Source: ZYF759 sp046297455 (GTDB taxonomy: Bacteria > Pseudomonadota > Alphaproteobacteria > Rhizobiales > Rhizobiaceae). Taken from it: DNA of 64,000 nucleotides. The notes below the pieces were generated by a model that had not been told where the DNA came from, made no database searches, and saw nothing but the letters and a program-made list of their open reading frames with translations. The translations under genes and the position numbers were made by a program. Shown piece after piece: positions 43,031 through 52,142 of the stretch. The stretch lies in contig JBKBIT010000019.1 of NCBI GenBank assembly GCA_046297455.1, positions 1-64,000 of the forward strand, given 5' to 3'. Every line of letters begins with the position of its first letter. Position 1 is the first letter of the stretch.

Positions 43031-44122
43031 ATGAGAGCCCCCGAACTATCCATCGTTTTGCCGACCTTCAACGAAGCCAAGAACATTCCCTTGATCGTCG
43101 ACAAGATCACCGCCGCCATGGGGGACATTCCCTTCGAGATCATCGTGGTCGACGATGACAGCCCGGACGGCACCGTGTCGGTCACACGGGAACTGTCGCG
43201 CGACAAGCCACATGTGCGTTGCGTGCACCGCATCAATCGACGTGGCCTGTCCGGCGCGTGCATCGAAGGCATGATGGCGGCCAGCGCACCGGTGGTAGCG
43301 GTCATGGATGCCGACATGCAGCACGACGAAACGCGATTGCCGGTAATGCTGAACGAGATCCGCAACGGTGCCGATCTGGTGATCGGGAGCCGATATGTCG
43401 AGGGGCGCAAGGCAGTTTCGGGCTTTCACAAACAGAGCCGGGCGAGGGGCAGCGAGTTGGCAACCTCACTTGCGAACCAGATTACCGGGGCCTACACGAC
43501 CGACCCGATGAGCGGCTTCTTCATGATGACGCGGCAGTTGGCAGACAGGGCAGCGCGCAGTGTGTCTCGCGAAGGCTTCAAGATCCTGTTCGATATCGTA
43601 AGCCGGTTCGGCCATGACATCAGGATCAAGGAGGTCCCTTTCCAGTTTCGCGAACGCATCGAAGGCGAGAGCAAGCTGGGCTTCCTCGTCACCCTCCAGT
43701 TCCTCGGGCTGCTGGTGTCGCGGTATACTGGCGGCATCGTTCCGGTGAAATTTCTGCTTTACGGCCTGGTGGGCTTTTCAGGCCTGTTCGTCCACATGGC
43801 CGCGCTCTTTGCCCTCAATTCGGGCTTTGACGTGCCTTTTGCATCGGCGCAGATCATCGCCACTTTCGTTGCCATGACCACCAACTTCGCCATCAACAAC
43901 GAAGTGACCTACGCCCACCGCAAGCTCAAGGGCTGGAACTTCGTCACCGGCCTGATCACCTTCTACATCGTTTGCGGCATCGGGGCTCTCGCCAACGTCT
44001 CGATTGCGCTGCGGCTCTTCGAGTGGGACTGGTCGGTGGCCGTTGCCGGGTTTGCCGGCGCGCTGATGAGCGCGGTGTTCAACTATGCCGTGACGAAGCT
44101 GGTTACCTGGCGGGATGACTGA
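43031..44122 (+). CDS. GT2 polyprenyl-phosphate glycosyltransferase fused to GtrA domain
   Basis: A 363-residue fusion. Residues 1-230 are a DPM1-like GT2 domain: LSIVLPTFNEAKNIPLIVDKI, IIVVDDDSPDGT, VVAVMDADMQHDE (metal Asp) and ADLVIGSRYV. Residues about 235-355 are a GtrA membrane domain with four segments (VKFLLYGLVGFSGLFVHMAALF, TTNFAINNEVTY). Such proteins make and flip sugar-phosphate-undecaprenol donors for envelope glycan decoration. ATG 43031 starts at the conserved strand. The 3' end abuts the convergent GT39-like gene, whose product could use the lipid-linked sugar. Confidence 0.9.
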   Translation: MRAPELSIVLPTFNEAKNIPLIVDKITAAMGDIPFEIIVVDDDSPDGTVSVTRELSRDKPHVRCVHRINRRGLSGACIEGMMAASAPVVAVMDADMQHDETRLPVMLNEIRNGADLVIGSRYVEGRKAVSGFHKQSRARGSELATSLANQITGAYTTDPMSGFFMMTRQLADRAARSVSREGFKILFDIVSRFGHDIRIKEVPFQFRERIEGESKLGFLVTLQFLGLLVSRYTGGIVPVKFLLYGLVGFSGLFVHMAALFALNSGFDVPFASAQIIATFVAMTTNFAINNEVTYAHRKLKGWNFVTGLITFYIVCGIGALANVSIALRLFEWDWSVAVAGFAGALMSAVFNYAVTKLVTWRDD

Positions 44123-45634
44123 TCAGCTTTCGGGCTCGACCGGGATAACGACGATCTCGAAGCGCGGGTGAGTGCCCGACATCTGGCGAAAAACCTGGGG
44201 CTCGCCGGTCGTGCGATAGTCTCCCGCCTCCAGCAGTCTCAGCATCTCGGCAATGACGGCGGTGCTGTCGCCGACGTCGGACGGATGGACTGCGATGGCA
44301 GAAGCATGTTCCAGCCTTTCCAGAAACTGGAAATGGCGGGGATCGTCCAGCGGCAGTATGGCGACACCGGGCCCGAGGGCGTGCCCCGCCTTTGCACCGG
44401 TCATCCAGTTGACCGTGACAACCGCATTTGGTGCGCCAAGTTCTTCCCAGCGATCGGCCAGCACGCTCCAGTGCTGCATCTGCCAGTTCAAATCCTGTTT
44501 TGGCGCGGCATCGAAGAAGGGGCGGGTGAAGACGGCATGGCTGGCTTGCAGGCCGACTCCCAGAGCCAGAAGCGGAATGCTGACAACGGATGCGCGCCAG
44601 GCCAAGTCTATCCATCGACGATATTTTTCGTACATCGCCTCGCACCACCGGCCCACCAGCGGGAAGCCGAACACAAAGCCGCTCATGGCCCAATGCGGAA
44701 GCGAGTTCGTACTGTTCAGCGCGATTGCCAGGAAGATGGCAACAGGCACGACGACGAACCACCCGAATATCCTGTCGGCGGCCGGCGTCGGCCGCAGAAT
44801 GCCCCGAACCGACATCCACATCATCACCGCCCATGTGCCCGGGAGCAGGTAGACGATCTGTCCCAGTATCGTGACGATGAAGTTTGCCGGATGCAGATGC
44901 GTGCCTTCGTCGGTAGCGCGGCCGGCCTGGAAACCGAATGAGATCCAGTCTTGAGCGGCGTTCCAAGCCACCATCGGCATCAGTCCCAGGGCGCCGACGA
45001 CCAGCGTCATCCACATGACGGGCGAAAGGAGTAACCGACGGTGCGGTGGGCTTGTCAACAGGAACAAGAGCGCGGAGGCACCGAACAGAACCGCCTGGTA
45101 TTTTGATGCGAGCGCGACGGCGAAGCAAAAGCCAGCCGCCAGCCATCGCGCAACGCGCAACCCTTTGTCAGGAGACAGGAGGTCGGGCAGAACCAGTCGC
45201 AATGTCGCCAGAAGCGCCAGATTGAGCGGGCCGTCTGGCACGACGAAATGCCCCGACGAAATGAAGAAGAACGGCGCAACGCAAAACCATCCGAGCGCCC
45301 AGTAGGCCGCGCGTTGGCCATAGGCCAGGCGCGTGATGTCCCAGACGAGCCAGCTGCTTGCGGCTCCTGCGAGAATGAAAGGCAGGCGGATGACGAAGAT
45401 GTTCGTCGACCCCGTCAGCCAGGCCATCGCCTGTGCGATGGTGAAGCCGAGTGGCGGATGATCGTAGTAGGACAGGGACCAGTCGCGCGACACGGCGATG
45501 GCATAGGCTTCATCGATCGTCGCGGGGAAAAACAGCGACACAACCAGGCGCAGGGCGAGGAACGCCAGAATAAGCGTCATCGCATCCCGAACGCCGCCAT
45601 CTGGCCCGGGAGTGATCGTGGATCGAGTCGGCAT
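44123..45634 (-). CDS. ArnT/PMT-type GT-C glycosyltransferase
   Basis: A 503-residue multispanning membrane protein. The first periplasmic loop holds TIDEAYAIAVSRDWSLSYYDHPPLG, the acidic catalytic pattern of the PMT_2/ArnT (GT83/GT39) families, followed by about ten hydrophobic segments and a soluble C-terminal domain (NAVVTVNWMTGAKAGHALG). It transfers a sugar from a polyprenyl-phosphate donor to an envelope acceptor such as lipid A or a polysaccharide. It ends where the GT2-GtrA gene ends and starts 71 bases after the corrinoid gene, probably an incidental neighbour. Confidence 0.87.
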   Translation of the reverse strand: MPTRSTITPGPDGGVRDAMTLILAFLALRLVVSLFFPATIDEAYAIAVSRDWSLSYYDHPPLGFTIAQAMAWLTGSTNIFVIRLPFILAGAASSWLVWDITRLAYGQRAAYWALGWFCVAPFFFISSGHFVVPDGPLNLALLATLRLVLPDLLSPDKGLRVARWLAAGFCFAVALASKYQAVLFGASALLFLLTSPPHRRLLLSPVMWMTLVVGALGLMPMVAWNAAQDWISFGFQAGRATDEGTHLHPANFIVTILGQIVYLLPGTWAVMMWMSVRGILRPTPAADRIFGWFVVVPVAIFLAIALNSTNSLPHWAMSGFVFGFPLVGRWCEAMYEKYRRWIDLAWRASVVSIPLLALGVGLQASHAVFTRPFFDAAPKQDLNWQMQHWSVLADRWEELGAPNAVVTVNWMTGAKAGHALGPGVAILPLDDPRHFQFLERLEHASAIAVHPSDVGDSTAVIAEMLRLLEAGDYRTTGEPQVFRQMSGTHPRFEIVVIPVEPES

Positions 45635-45705
45635 GGCCAGACTTCAATCCTCTTCCACGGCCCGTGACAAGCGGTAATCCGGGAACGGGGCGTACGGAAA
45701 CGGCC

Positions 45706-46404
45706 TCAGGTCGAGGCGCGCTGGTTGTGCTTGCGCTTCATGATGTCCTTGGCCGTCTCGACCGTCACGGCCGCGTCACGGCAATAGGCGTCGGCACCGA
45801 CGGCCTTGCCGAACTCCTCGTTGAGGGGAGCGCCGCCCACGAGCACGACATAGTCGTCCCGGATGCCCTTTTCCTTCATCGCATCGATCACGACCTTCAT
45901 GTAGGGCATGGTGGTGGTCAGAAGCGCCGACATGCCGACGATGTCGGGCTGGTGTTCCTCGATCGCGGCCAGATAGTTTTCGACCGGGTTATTGATGCCC
46001 AGGTCGATCACATCGAAGCCGGCGCCCTCCATCATCATGCCGACGAGGTTCTTGCCGATGTCGTGGATGTCGCCCTTGACGGTGCCGATGACCATCTTGC
46101 CCTGCTTCGGTGCGCCGGTTTCAGCCAGCAAAGGGCGCAGGATCGTCATGCCGGCCTTCATGGCATTGGCCGAGAGGAGAACTTCAGGCACGAACAGGAT
46201 ACCGTCGCGAAAATCCTCGCCGACGATGCGCATGCCCTCGACCAGCGCCTTGGTCAGGACATCGTAAGGCGTCCAGCCGCGGTCGAGGAGGATACGAGTT
46301 CCTTCCTCGATTTCCTCCTTCAGACCGTCATACAGATCATCATGCATTTGCTGCACGAGATCATCGTCGGCGAGTTCGGAGAGAATGATTTCATCGTCAG
46401 ACAT
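45706..46404 (-). CDS. Free-standing corrinoid (B12-binding) methyl carrier protein, MtbC/MtmC-like
   Basis: A 232-residue protein. The four-helix B12-binding cap (residues 1-95, LYDGLKEEIEEGTRILLDRG, DGILFVPEVLLSANAMKAGM) precedes a Rossmann B12 domain with KGDIHDIGKNLV, His114 being the cobalt ligand, then GADAYCRDAA. It shuttles methyl groups between a substrate methyltransferase and an acceptor, as MtbC/MtmC or as the B12 module of MetH. The N-terminus is very acidic (MSDDEIILSELADDDL). It diverges from the first MttB gene across 241 bases. It is the only corrinoid carrier in the window, so the MttB, MtgA-like and activator proteins probably share it. Confidence 0.93.
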   Translation of the reverse strand: MSDDEIILSELADDDLVQQMHDDLYDGLKEEIEEGTRILLDRGWTPYDVLTKALVEGMRIVGEDFRDGILFVPEVLLSANAMKAGMTILRPLLAETGAPKQGKMVIGTVKGDIHDIGKNLVGMMMEGAGFDVIDLGINNPVENYLAAIEEHQPDIVGMSALLTTTMPYMKVVIDAMKEKGIRDDYVVLVGGAPLNEEFGKAVGADAYCRDAAVTVETAKDIMKRKHNQRAST

Positions 46405-46532
46405 TGCGGGCTCCTGATGTCCGCGGGGGGCGGCCGGTGATATCCTTCATAATGCGGCGCCGCTGATCCGCATGGCCGGATTGCGACGTGGGTCGAAACA
46501 AAAAACGACTGGCCGACAGCACCTTGTTTGCG

Positions 46533-46548
46533 TGTCGATTTTGCGACA
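46533..46548. promoter_or_regulatory. Inverted repeat in corrinoid-protein / mttB divergent region
   Basis: TGTCG-N6-CGACA lies near the middle of the 241-base divergent spacer, about 100 bases from either start, a good operator position for coordinate control. TGTCG also appears in other spacers here, but a pentamer recurs by chance. Confidence 0.35.
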
Positions 46549-46645
46549 TGTGCTGGCGTAAGCAAGCCGTTTCGCCCTTGATGCTCGGCTACGATCTGAC
46601 AACTGCCCGTCGAGGCGGGCGAGGAACGATTCAGGGATTTGGCAG

Positions 46646-48220
46646 ATGGACGAAGCAGCGGCAGCCGAACAGCAGGCGAGCAGCGGACGGCGTGGACGTG
46701 GAGCGGCCGGCGGTGCCGCCGCCCGTCGTGCAGCCCGTGGTGGCGGCGGACCAGGACTGTCGCTCACCTATATCCGCCGTGCGATCAAGCCCTATGAGGT
46801 ATTGGACGAGGAAGGCCTGGCGCTGATCGAGGCAAATGCCGACAGGGTGCTCGAGGAAATCGGCATCGAGTTTCGCGACGATGCCGAGGCACTGGCCATG
46901 TGGAAGGAGGCCGGCGCAGAACTCAAGGGCGAGAGGGTGCATTTCCCCAAGGGCCTCTGCCGTGAACTCCTGAAGTCCGCGCCGGAACAGTTCACCCAGC
47001 ATGCTCGCAATCCGGCCAAGTCGGTCGAGATCGGTGGCAACAACACCGTTTTTGCACCGGTCTACGGTCCGCCCTTCGTGCGCGATCTCGACGGCAACCG
47101 CCGCTATGCCACGCTGGAGGATTTCCGCAATTTCGTGAAGCTTGCCTACATGGCGCCTTCGATCCACCATTCAGGCGGTACTGTCTGCGAACCGGTGGAT
47201 GTGCCGGTCAACAAGCGCCATCTCGACATGGTGTTTTCCCACATACGCTATTCCGACAAGCCGTTCATGGGTTCCGTCACCGCGCCGGAACGTGCCGAAG
47301 ACACGGTCGAAATGTGCCGCATCCTGTTTGGCAGCGAGTTCGTCGACAGCAACACGGTCGTCATCAACCTGATCAACGCCAATTCTCCGATGGTCTTCGA
47401 CGAGACGATGCTCGGCGCGGCCAAGGTCTATGCGCGCGCCAACCAGGCGACGATCATCACGCCGTTCATCCTGGCGGGCGCGATGAGCCCAGTCACGGTC
47501 GCCGGCACGCTGACACAGGTGCTGGCCGAAGTGCTGGCGGGGGCGGCCTTCACACAATTGGTGCGGCCTGGCGCGCCCGTCGTCTTCGGCACCTTTGCCT
47601 CGTCGATCTCGATGCAATCGGGCGCGCCGACCTTCGGGACGCCCGAGCCGACGCTGGTCTCCTACGGTGCCGCGCAACTGGCACGGCGGTTGAAATTGCC
47701 GTTCCGCACGGGCGGCTCGCTGTGCGCATCGAAGACTCCGGATGCCCAGGCGGCCTATGAAAGCGCCAACACGCTGTCGGGCACGGTGCTTGCGGGCACC
47801 AACTTCGTGCTGCATGCCGCAGGCTGGCTCGAGGGAGGATTGGCCGCCTGCTACGAGAAGTTCATGATGGATGTCGACCAGTGCGGCATGCAGCAGAAGC
47901 TGGCGGCGGGCGTCGACCTGTCGGAGAACGGCCAGGCCATGGATGCAATCGCCGAAGTAGGGCCGGGCAGCCACTATCTGGGTTGCGCTCATACCCAGGC
48001 CAATTTTCAGACTGCGTTCTATCGTTCCTCCATCGCTGACAACAATTCCTTCGAGCAGTGGCAGGCCGAAGGCGAGAAGCGCGCGGAAGAACGGGCCAAC
48101 ATGCTGGCGCGCAAATGGCTGGAGACCTATGAACCGCCGGATCTCGATCCCGGCATTCAGGATGGCTTGCGCGATTTCATTGCGACCAAGAAGGAATCCA
48201 TGCCCGACGCCTTCACATGA
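46646..48220 (+). CDS. MttB-family quaternary-amine:corrinoid methyltransferase (copy 1)
   Basis: A 524-residue member of the trimethylamine methyltransferase superfamily: RVLEEIGIEF, TPFILAGAMSPVTVAGTLTQVLAEVLAG, SGAPTFGTPEPTL, LHAAGWLEGGLAACYEKFMMD and EVGPGSHYLGCAHTQANFQTAFY. The frame has no internal TAG, so it is the non-pyrrolysine type. Known relatives demethylate glycine betaine (MtgB), proline betaine (MtpB) or carnitine (MtcB), methylating Co(I). The first 36 residues are an Ala/Gly/Arg-rich extension (GRRGRGAAGGAAARRAARGG). Divergent from the corrinoid protein gene. Substrate unproven; glycine betaine is my first guess from context. Confidence 0.92.
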   Translation: MDEAAAAEQQASSGRRGRGAAGGAAARRAARGGGGPGLSLTYIRRAIKPYEVLDEEGLALIEANADRVLEEIGIEFRDDAEALAMWKEAGAELKGERVHFPKGLCRELLKSAPEQFTQHARNPAKSVEIGGNNTVFAPVYGPPFVRDLDGNRRYATLEDFRNFVKLAYMAPSIHHSGGTVCEPVDVPVNKRHLDMVFSHIRYSDKPFMGSVTAPERAEDTVEMCRILFGSEFVDSNTVVINLINANSPMVFDETMLGAAKVYARANQATIITPFILAGAMSPVTVAGTLTQVLAEVLAGAAFTQLVRPGAPVVFGTFASSISMQSGAPTFGTPEPTLVSYGAAQLARRLKLPFRTGGSLCASKTPDAQAAYESANTLSGTVLAGTNFVLHAAGWLEGGLAACYEKFMMDVDQCGMQQKLAAGVDLSENGQAMDAIAEVGPGSHYLGCAHTQANFQTAFYRSSIADNNSFEQWQAEGEKRAEERANMLARKWLETYEPPDLDPGIQDGLRDFIATKKESMPDAFT

Positions 48221-48224
48221 AGGG

Positions 48225-48244
48225 AGCCCGTGTTAGGCCGGGCT
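48225..48244 (+). terminator. Hairpin after mttB copy 1
   Basis: AGCCCG-N8-CGGGCT begins 4 bases after the stop codon. There is no T run, so it is a weak intrinsic terminator or an mRNA 3'-end stabiliser. Confidence 0.4.
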
Positions 48245-48312
48245 AAAGTGGCCAACATCATTCACAAGGAAGTCTGGCGCTCGGCGTTTCGGGATCCGGA
48301 CCCCAAACGCTG

Positions 48313-49023
48313 ATGTCCGGCAGAGAGTTCGTTCGGCTGGGCGGGCTGGTTGAGCTTCTGGAGGAGCATGGCCTCACGATCCGCGGCGGTTTCAATCGTG
48401 CCGAGGAAGAGCAACTGCCAGCAGACGCAGGCCGGAATCCCACCAAATCCGTGTTGTTGATCGGCAATGCGGGCGACGGCTTCTGGCCCCGTTTTGTGGC
48501 TTGGCTGGACGGCCAGCCGGCCGATCTCAAGAATCCTCTCGACACTTGGTCCCGACATGTTCTCGACAAGGCAGCTGAAGCATTCGGTGCCCGCGTGGTC
48601 ATGCCGAACGACAGGCCCTTTGCGCCTTTTCAGCAATGGGCGATGCGTGCCGAAGGGTTGAAGCCATCACCACTCGGGATACTGATGCACCCCGAGTTCG
48701 GATTGTGGCATGCCTATCGCGGCGCGTTGCTTTTCGACCGCAAGATTGCGGCTGAAGATCTGGGTGAACCTGCAGAAATGCCGATTCACCGTTGCGAACC
48801 ATGTATCGAGAAACCTTGCCTGAACAGATGCCCGGTCGGCGCCTTTGGCAAGCAGTTCGACAGTGGAGCATGCTATTCCCACATCGCTTCTGCCGGAGGC
48901 CATGCCTGCATGGAAGGTGGATGTCTTGCGCGCAATGCATGTCCGCACGACAAGTTTCGCTATCGCGACGCCCTGCAGGCTTTCCTGATGGCATCCTTTC
49001 GGACTGCGCTCCACCCACAGTGA
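48313..49023 (+). CDS. Ferredoxin-like protein with two Cys clusters
   Basis: A 236-residue protein. The C-terminal third has eight cysteines: 161, 164, 169 and 173 in CEPCIEKPCLNRCPVGAF, then 187, 199, 204 and 210 in ACYSHIASAGGHACMEGGCLARNACP. This fits two [4Fe-4S] clusters. The N-terminal 150 residues resemble the QueG-like vicinity but lack corrinoid-binding features I can point to. It lies 92 bases behind the MttB gene on the same strand and could supply electrons to the corrinoid activator. Exact family not recognised. Confidence 0.7.
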   Translation: MSGREFVRLGGLVELLEEHGLTIRGGFNRAEEEQLPADAGRNPTKSVLLIGNAGDGFWPRFVAWLDGQPADLKNPLDTWSRHVLDKAAEAFGARVVMPNDRPFAPFQQWAMRAEGLKPSPLGILMHPEFGLWHAYRGALLFDRKIAAEDLGEPAEMPIHRCEPCIEKPCLNRCPVGAFGKQFDSGACYSHIASAGGHACMEGGCLARNACPHDKFRYRDALQAFLMASFRTALHPQ

Positions 49024-49074
49024 GTGGAACCCGGCGCCCCAACGGACGTTTGGCCACCAAGGCAAAGGGGAAGA

Positions 49075-49980
49075 ATGTCCGAAAACACGGAACGTGCGGC
49101 GCGGGCCGCTCTCATCAGACTGGCGGATAGTGAAGGCGAGGAGCCCGTCATGGTCATGGCGGGGTCGGAGCAGGTTCCGCTCGTTTTCGATTCTCCTCAC
49201 AGTGGCAGGTTCTATCCCGACGATTTTCGGTCGGTCATCAGCCGACGCACCTTGCAGGAATATGAGGACCGGTTTGTCGATCTGCTGATTGCCGACGGTG
49301 CCGATCACGGCGTGACGACGCTGGCGGCCAATTTTCCGCGCGCCTATATCGATCCGAACCGCGCGCCCGACGATATCGACGAAGACATGCTGGATGCCGT
49401 CTGGCCCGATCCGCTCACGCCGACCCGTCACTCCCAACAAGGCACCGGTCTGATCTTTCGCCACATGCCGGATGAGACGCCGATCTACGGGGAGAAGCTG
49501 ACAGTCGAAGAGATCAATCGCAGGCTGGATTCGTGCTGGCGGCCCTATCATGCCGCTCTGGACGGAGCGATCGCCGGCGCGCGCGCCCGGCATGGCGCGG
49601 TCTGGCACGTGAACTGGCATTCCATGCGGCCGGTTGGTGAGGCGATGACCCCGGACCCCGGCGAGCAACGGGCGGATTTCGTGCTCGGCGATCGGCAGGG
49701 AACGAGTTGCGAGCCTGAATTCACGGCTTTCATCGCCGACAGCCTGCAGGCGATGGGCTACTCGGTTGCGGTCAATCATCCCTATCAGGGCGCCTATATC
49801 GTCGAGCGCCACGGTCATCCGCGCGAGGGCCGGCATAGCATCCAGATCGAGATCAATCGCGGCCTCTACATGGATATCGACACGCTTGAGAAGATCGCCC
49901 GCTTCGATGACGTCCGACAGGATATCGGTCGGCTGGCGGGCAAACTTGCCGAATGGAGCGCCGCGCGCGCTTCGGGCTGA
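49075..49980 (+). CDS. N-formylglutamate amidohydrolase family (HutG-like)
   Basis: A 301-residue zinc hydrolase of the FGase family: VFDSPHSGRFYPDDF (metal His), DRFVDLLIADGADHGVTTLAANFPRAYIDPNR, WHVNWHSMRP and IQIEINRGLYMD. It would split N-formylglutamate to glutamate and formate; formate can enter the folate pool. No other histidine-degradation gene is present, so the true substrate may differ. ATG 49075 follows AAAGGGG. It is convergent with glutaminase, 4 bases between stops. Confidence 0.85.
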   Translation: MSENTERAARAALIRLADSEGEEPVMVMAGSEQVPLVFDSPHSGRFYPDDFRSVISRRTLQEYEDRFVDLLIADGADHGVTTLAANFPRAYIDPNRAPDDIDEDMLDAVWPDPLTPTRHSQQGTGLIFRHMPDETPIYGEKLTVEEINRRLDSCWRPYHAALDGAIAGARARHGAVWHVNWHSMRPVGEAMTPDPGEQRADFVLGDRQGTSCEPEFTAFIADSLQAMGYSVAVNHPYQGAYIVERHGHPREGRHSIQIEINRGLYMDIDTLEKIARFDDVRQDIGRLAGKLAEWSAARASG

Positions 49981-49984
49981 AGGT

Positions 49985-50950
49985 TCAGCGCGTCAGCGCG
50001 CCGAAGACTGACCAGTCCATCTCTTCCGACAGGCGCGCCAAGGCTTCCGTGCCCAGCAGTGAGTTGCCGAATTCATCCAGCCCCGGCGCCCACACGCAGA
50101 CGGAAGCCGTGTTGGGGACGACCGCCAGTATGCCGCCGCCCACGCCGCTCTTGGCCGGCAAACCAACGCGGTAGGCGAAATCGCCGGAACCGTCATACTG
50201 GCCGCAGGTCAGCATCAGCGCGTTGATCCGTCGCACGCGCCTGGCACGTTCGAGCGCGTCCTCGTCGTCGGGGTCAGCGCGCTCTACCATCAGATAGCGT
50301 CCCGCGCGGGCAAGCTGCTTGCAGGACATGGTAATGGCGCATTGCTGGACGTAGTCGGACAAGACGTCGTCGACGTCGTGCTCGAAATTGCCGAAATGCT
50401 TGGACAGGTTGGCCATGGCCCGGTTGGCGAAGTTGGATCCGCCTTCGGACTGCGCAACTTCATCGTCGATGCCAACCTCTTCCTCGTCGAGCAGGGCGTT
50501 CACGAGATCGCGGACATTGGTCTTGCCGTCATCGTCACGCGTTGCCTTGTGGAGCATGTCGTTGATGACCAGCGCACCGGGATTGATGAAAGGATTGCGC
50601 GGCATGCCCTCGTGTCGCTCAAGATCGACGATCGAGTTGTAGGGATCGCCCGACGGCTCCTTGCCGACACGATCCCAGACCTTCTCCCCGAACATTTCCA
50701 GTGCGAGGGTGAGCGAGAAGACCTTCGAGATGGACTGGATGGTGAAAGCCTCGTCAGCCTTGCCGGCCGAGACCGTGTTGCCATCGGAGGTGTGGATGGC
50801 AATCCCGAACTGGTGGGTATCGATGTCCTGCATCTTCGGCGCGAGAGAAGACGGATTGCCCCAATTGTCGCTTTGCATAAGGTCGGCGGCGATCGCGTCC
50901 GCTACCTTCGCAAGCTTCTCTGGATCGGTGTTCCTATTCGGTTCCGACAT
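49985..50950 (-). CDS. glsA: Glutaminase
   Basis: A 321-residue serine-dependent beta-lactamase-like glutaminase. The catalytic Ser73-x-x-Lys76 lies in TIQSISKVFSL, with PRNPFINPGALVIND, ALMLTCGQYDGSGDFAYRVGLPAKSGVGGGI and VWAPGLDEFGNS. It hydrolyses glutamine to glutamate and ammonia. Length matches bacterial GlsA. It lies 178 bases from the homocysteine methyltransferase gene upstream on the same strand. No regulatory motif seen. Confidence 0.95.
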   Translation of the reverse strand: MSEPNRNTDPEKLAKVADAIAADLMQSDNWGNPSSLAPKMQDIDTHQFGIAIHTSDGNTVSAGKADEAFTIQSISKVFSLTLALEMFGEKVWDRVGKEPSGDPYNSIVDLERHEGMPRNPFINPGALVINDMLHKATRDDDGKTNVRDLVNALLDEEEVGIDDEVAQSEGGSNFANRAMANLSKHFGNFEHDVDDVLSDYVQQCAITMSCKQLARAGRYLMVERADPDDEDALERARRVRRINALMLTCGQYDGSGDFAYRVGLPAKSGVGGGILAVVPNTASVCVWAPGLDEFGNSLLGTEALARLSEEMDWSVFGALTR

Positions 50951-51128
50951 GTCGCCCCTTCCTGAACAGATAGCCGAGGCAGGCCCGGATACTCGGGATC
51001 GCGCTGGAAAGATCCGGGCCTGCCGGGCGGCCTGAAAACGCGGGCAGCTGTTAGCTTTCCGCTTGGCTCAAGGTCCGCCGCACCCATTAACCGCTCAGGC
51101 GGCGCAGAGTTCCACGGGGGGCGGGCCG

Positions 51129-52142
51129 TTATCTGCCACGGCGGCTGCGGCGAGGAGAACGTCCGCTGTCGCCGCCGCTTTCGGATGCCTGCTTGTTTCG
51201 CAGCGGTCCGATGCGCTCGACGATGTCCTCGACCGAGGGGCGGGGCCCCTGATGGTGGGTGTCCAGGGCAGAACGCATGGCCACCAGATGATCGCATGAG
51301 GTGCCACAGCAGCCACCTACGATCCGAGCACCCGCGTCCACTGCCAGCCGCACATAATCGGCCATCAGTTCCGGCGTTCCGGAATAGTGGATCTCGGTGC
51401 CGCGGAATTCGGGAATGCCGCAATTGCCCTTCACCACCATGATCGCGTCCGGACGGGCTTCCGACATATCGAGCAGCGACGACAGGATGTCGGAGGCGCC
51501 GACGCCGCAATTGGCGCCGACGGCGACGGGCGCTTCCGACAGGCCGTCGGCGACGCTGTGGATGTCGGCAGGGGCTAGCCCCATCATGGTGCGGCCGGCC
51601 GTGTCGAAGGAGCCAGTATAGACATAGGGCAAGCCGGCGGCGATGGCGGCTTCGGCGGCAGCGCGGATCTCGTCGGGTGCGGACATGGTCTCGATCCAGG
51701 CGATATCGGCGCCGCCTTCCTTCAATCCCTCGATCTGCTCGCGAAACGCCTCGACGGCTTCTTCGTAGGTAAGCGCGCCCAGAGGCTGCAGCAGTTCTCC
51801 CGTCGGGCCGACCGATCCGCCCACGATCACCGGCCGCCCGGCCGCTTCCGCCACGCTTCTGGCGATCTCAGCGGCCTTGCGGTTGAGCTCGTGAACCCGG
51901 TCCTGCGCATGATGGAGCTTGAGGCGGTGGCGCGTGCCGCCAAAGGAGTTGGTGAGAATGATGTCGGCGCCAGCGTCGACGAAACCCTGATGTAGAGCGA
52001 CGATGCGGTCGGGGAACTCATCGTTCCAGAGTTCCGGTGCGTCGCCCGATTCCAGGCCCATCGAGAACAGCGTTGTGCCCGTGGCGCCGTCAGCCAGGAG
52101 CACCCGTCGTTCGGCGAGCAGCGCGGCAAGCGGGTTCGTCAT
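51129..52142 (-). CDS. bmt: Homocysteine S-methyltransferase (betaine-homocysteine or split-MetH Hcy module)
   Basis: A 337-residue TIM barrel: VLLADGATGTTLFSMGL at the start, zinc ligands Cys212 (VGANCGVG) and Cys278-Cys279 (VGGCCGTSC). It methylates homocysteine to methionine. It would usually be called betaine-homocysteine methyltransferase. The methyl donor could instead be the methylated corrinoid protein, as in the Hcy module of MetH, because all other MetH modules are encoded as separate genes here. The C-terminal 21 residues are an Arg/Gly/Ser tail (GDSGRSPRRSRRGR), like those of the corrinoid partners. AAAGGT precedes ATG 52142. Confidence 0.87.
   Translation of the reverse strand: MTNPLAALLAERRVLLADGATGTTLFSMGLESGDAPELWNDEFPDRIVALHQGFVDAGADIILTNSFGGTRHRLKLHHAQDRVHELNRKAAEIARSVAEAAGRPVIVGGSVGPTGELLQPLGALTYEEAVEAFREQIEGLKEGGADIAWIETMSAPDEIRAAAEAAIAAGLPYVYTGSFDTAGRTMMGLAPADIHSVADGLSEAPVAVGANCGVGASDILSSLLDMSEARPDAIMVVKGNCGIPEFRGTEIHYSGTPELMADYVRLAVDAGARIVGGCCGTSCDHLVAMRSALDTHHQGPRPSVEDIVERIGPLRNKQASESGGDSGRSPRRSRRGR

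Noticed and set aside
46646..48220. Pyrrolysine-containing MttB
   Set aside because: Both MttB-family genes run without internal TAG, and no pyl genes are present in the window.
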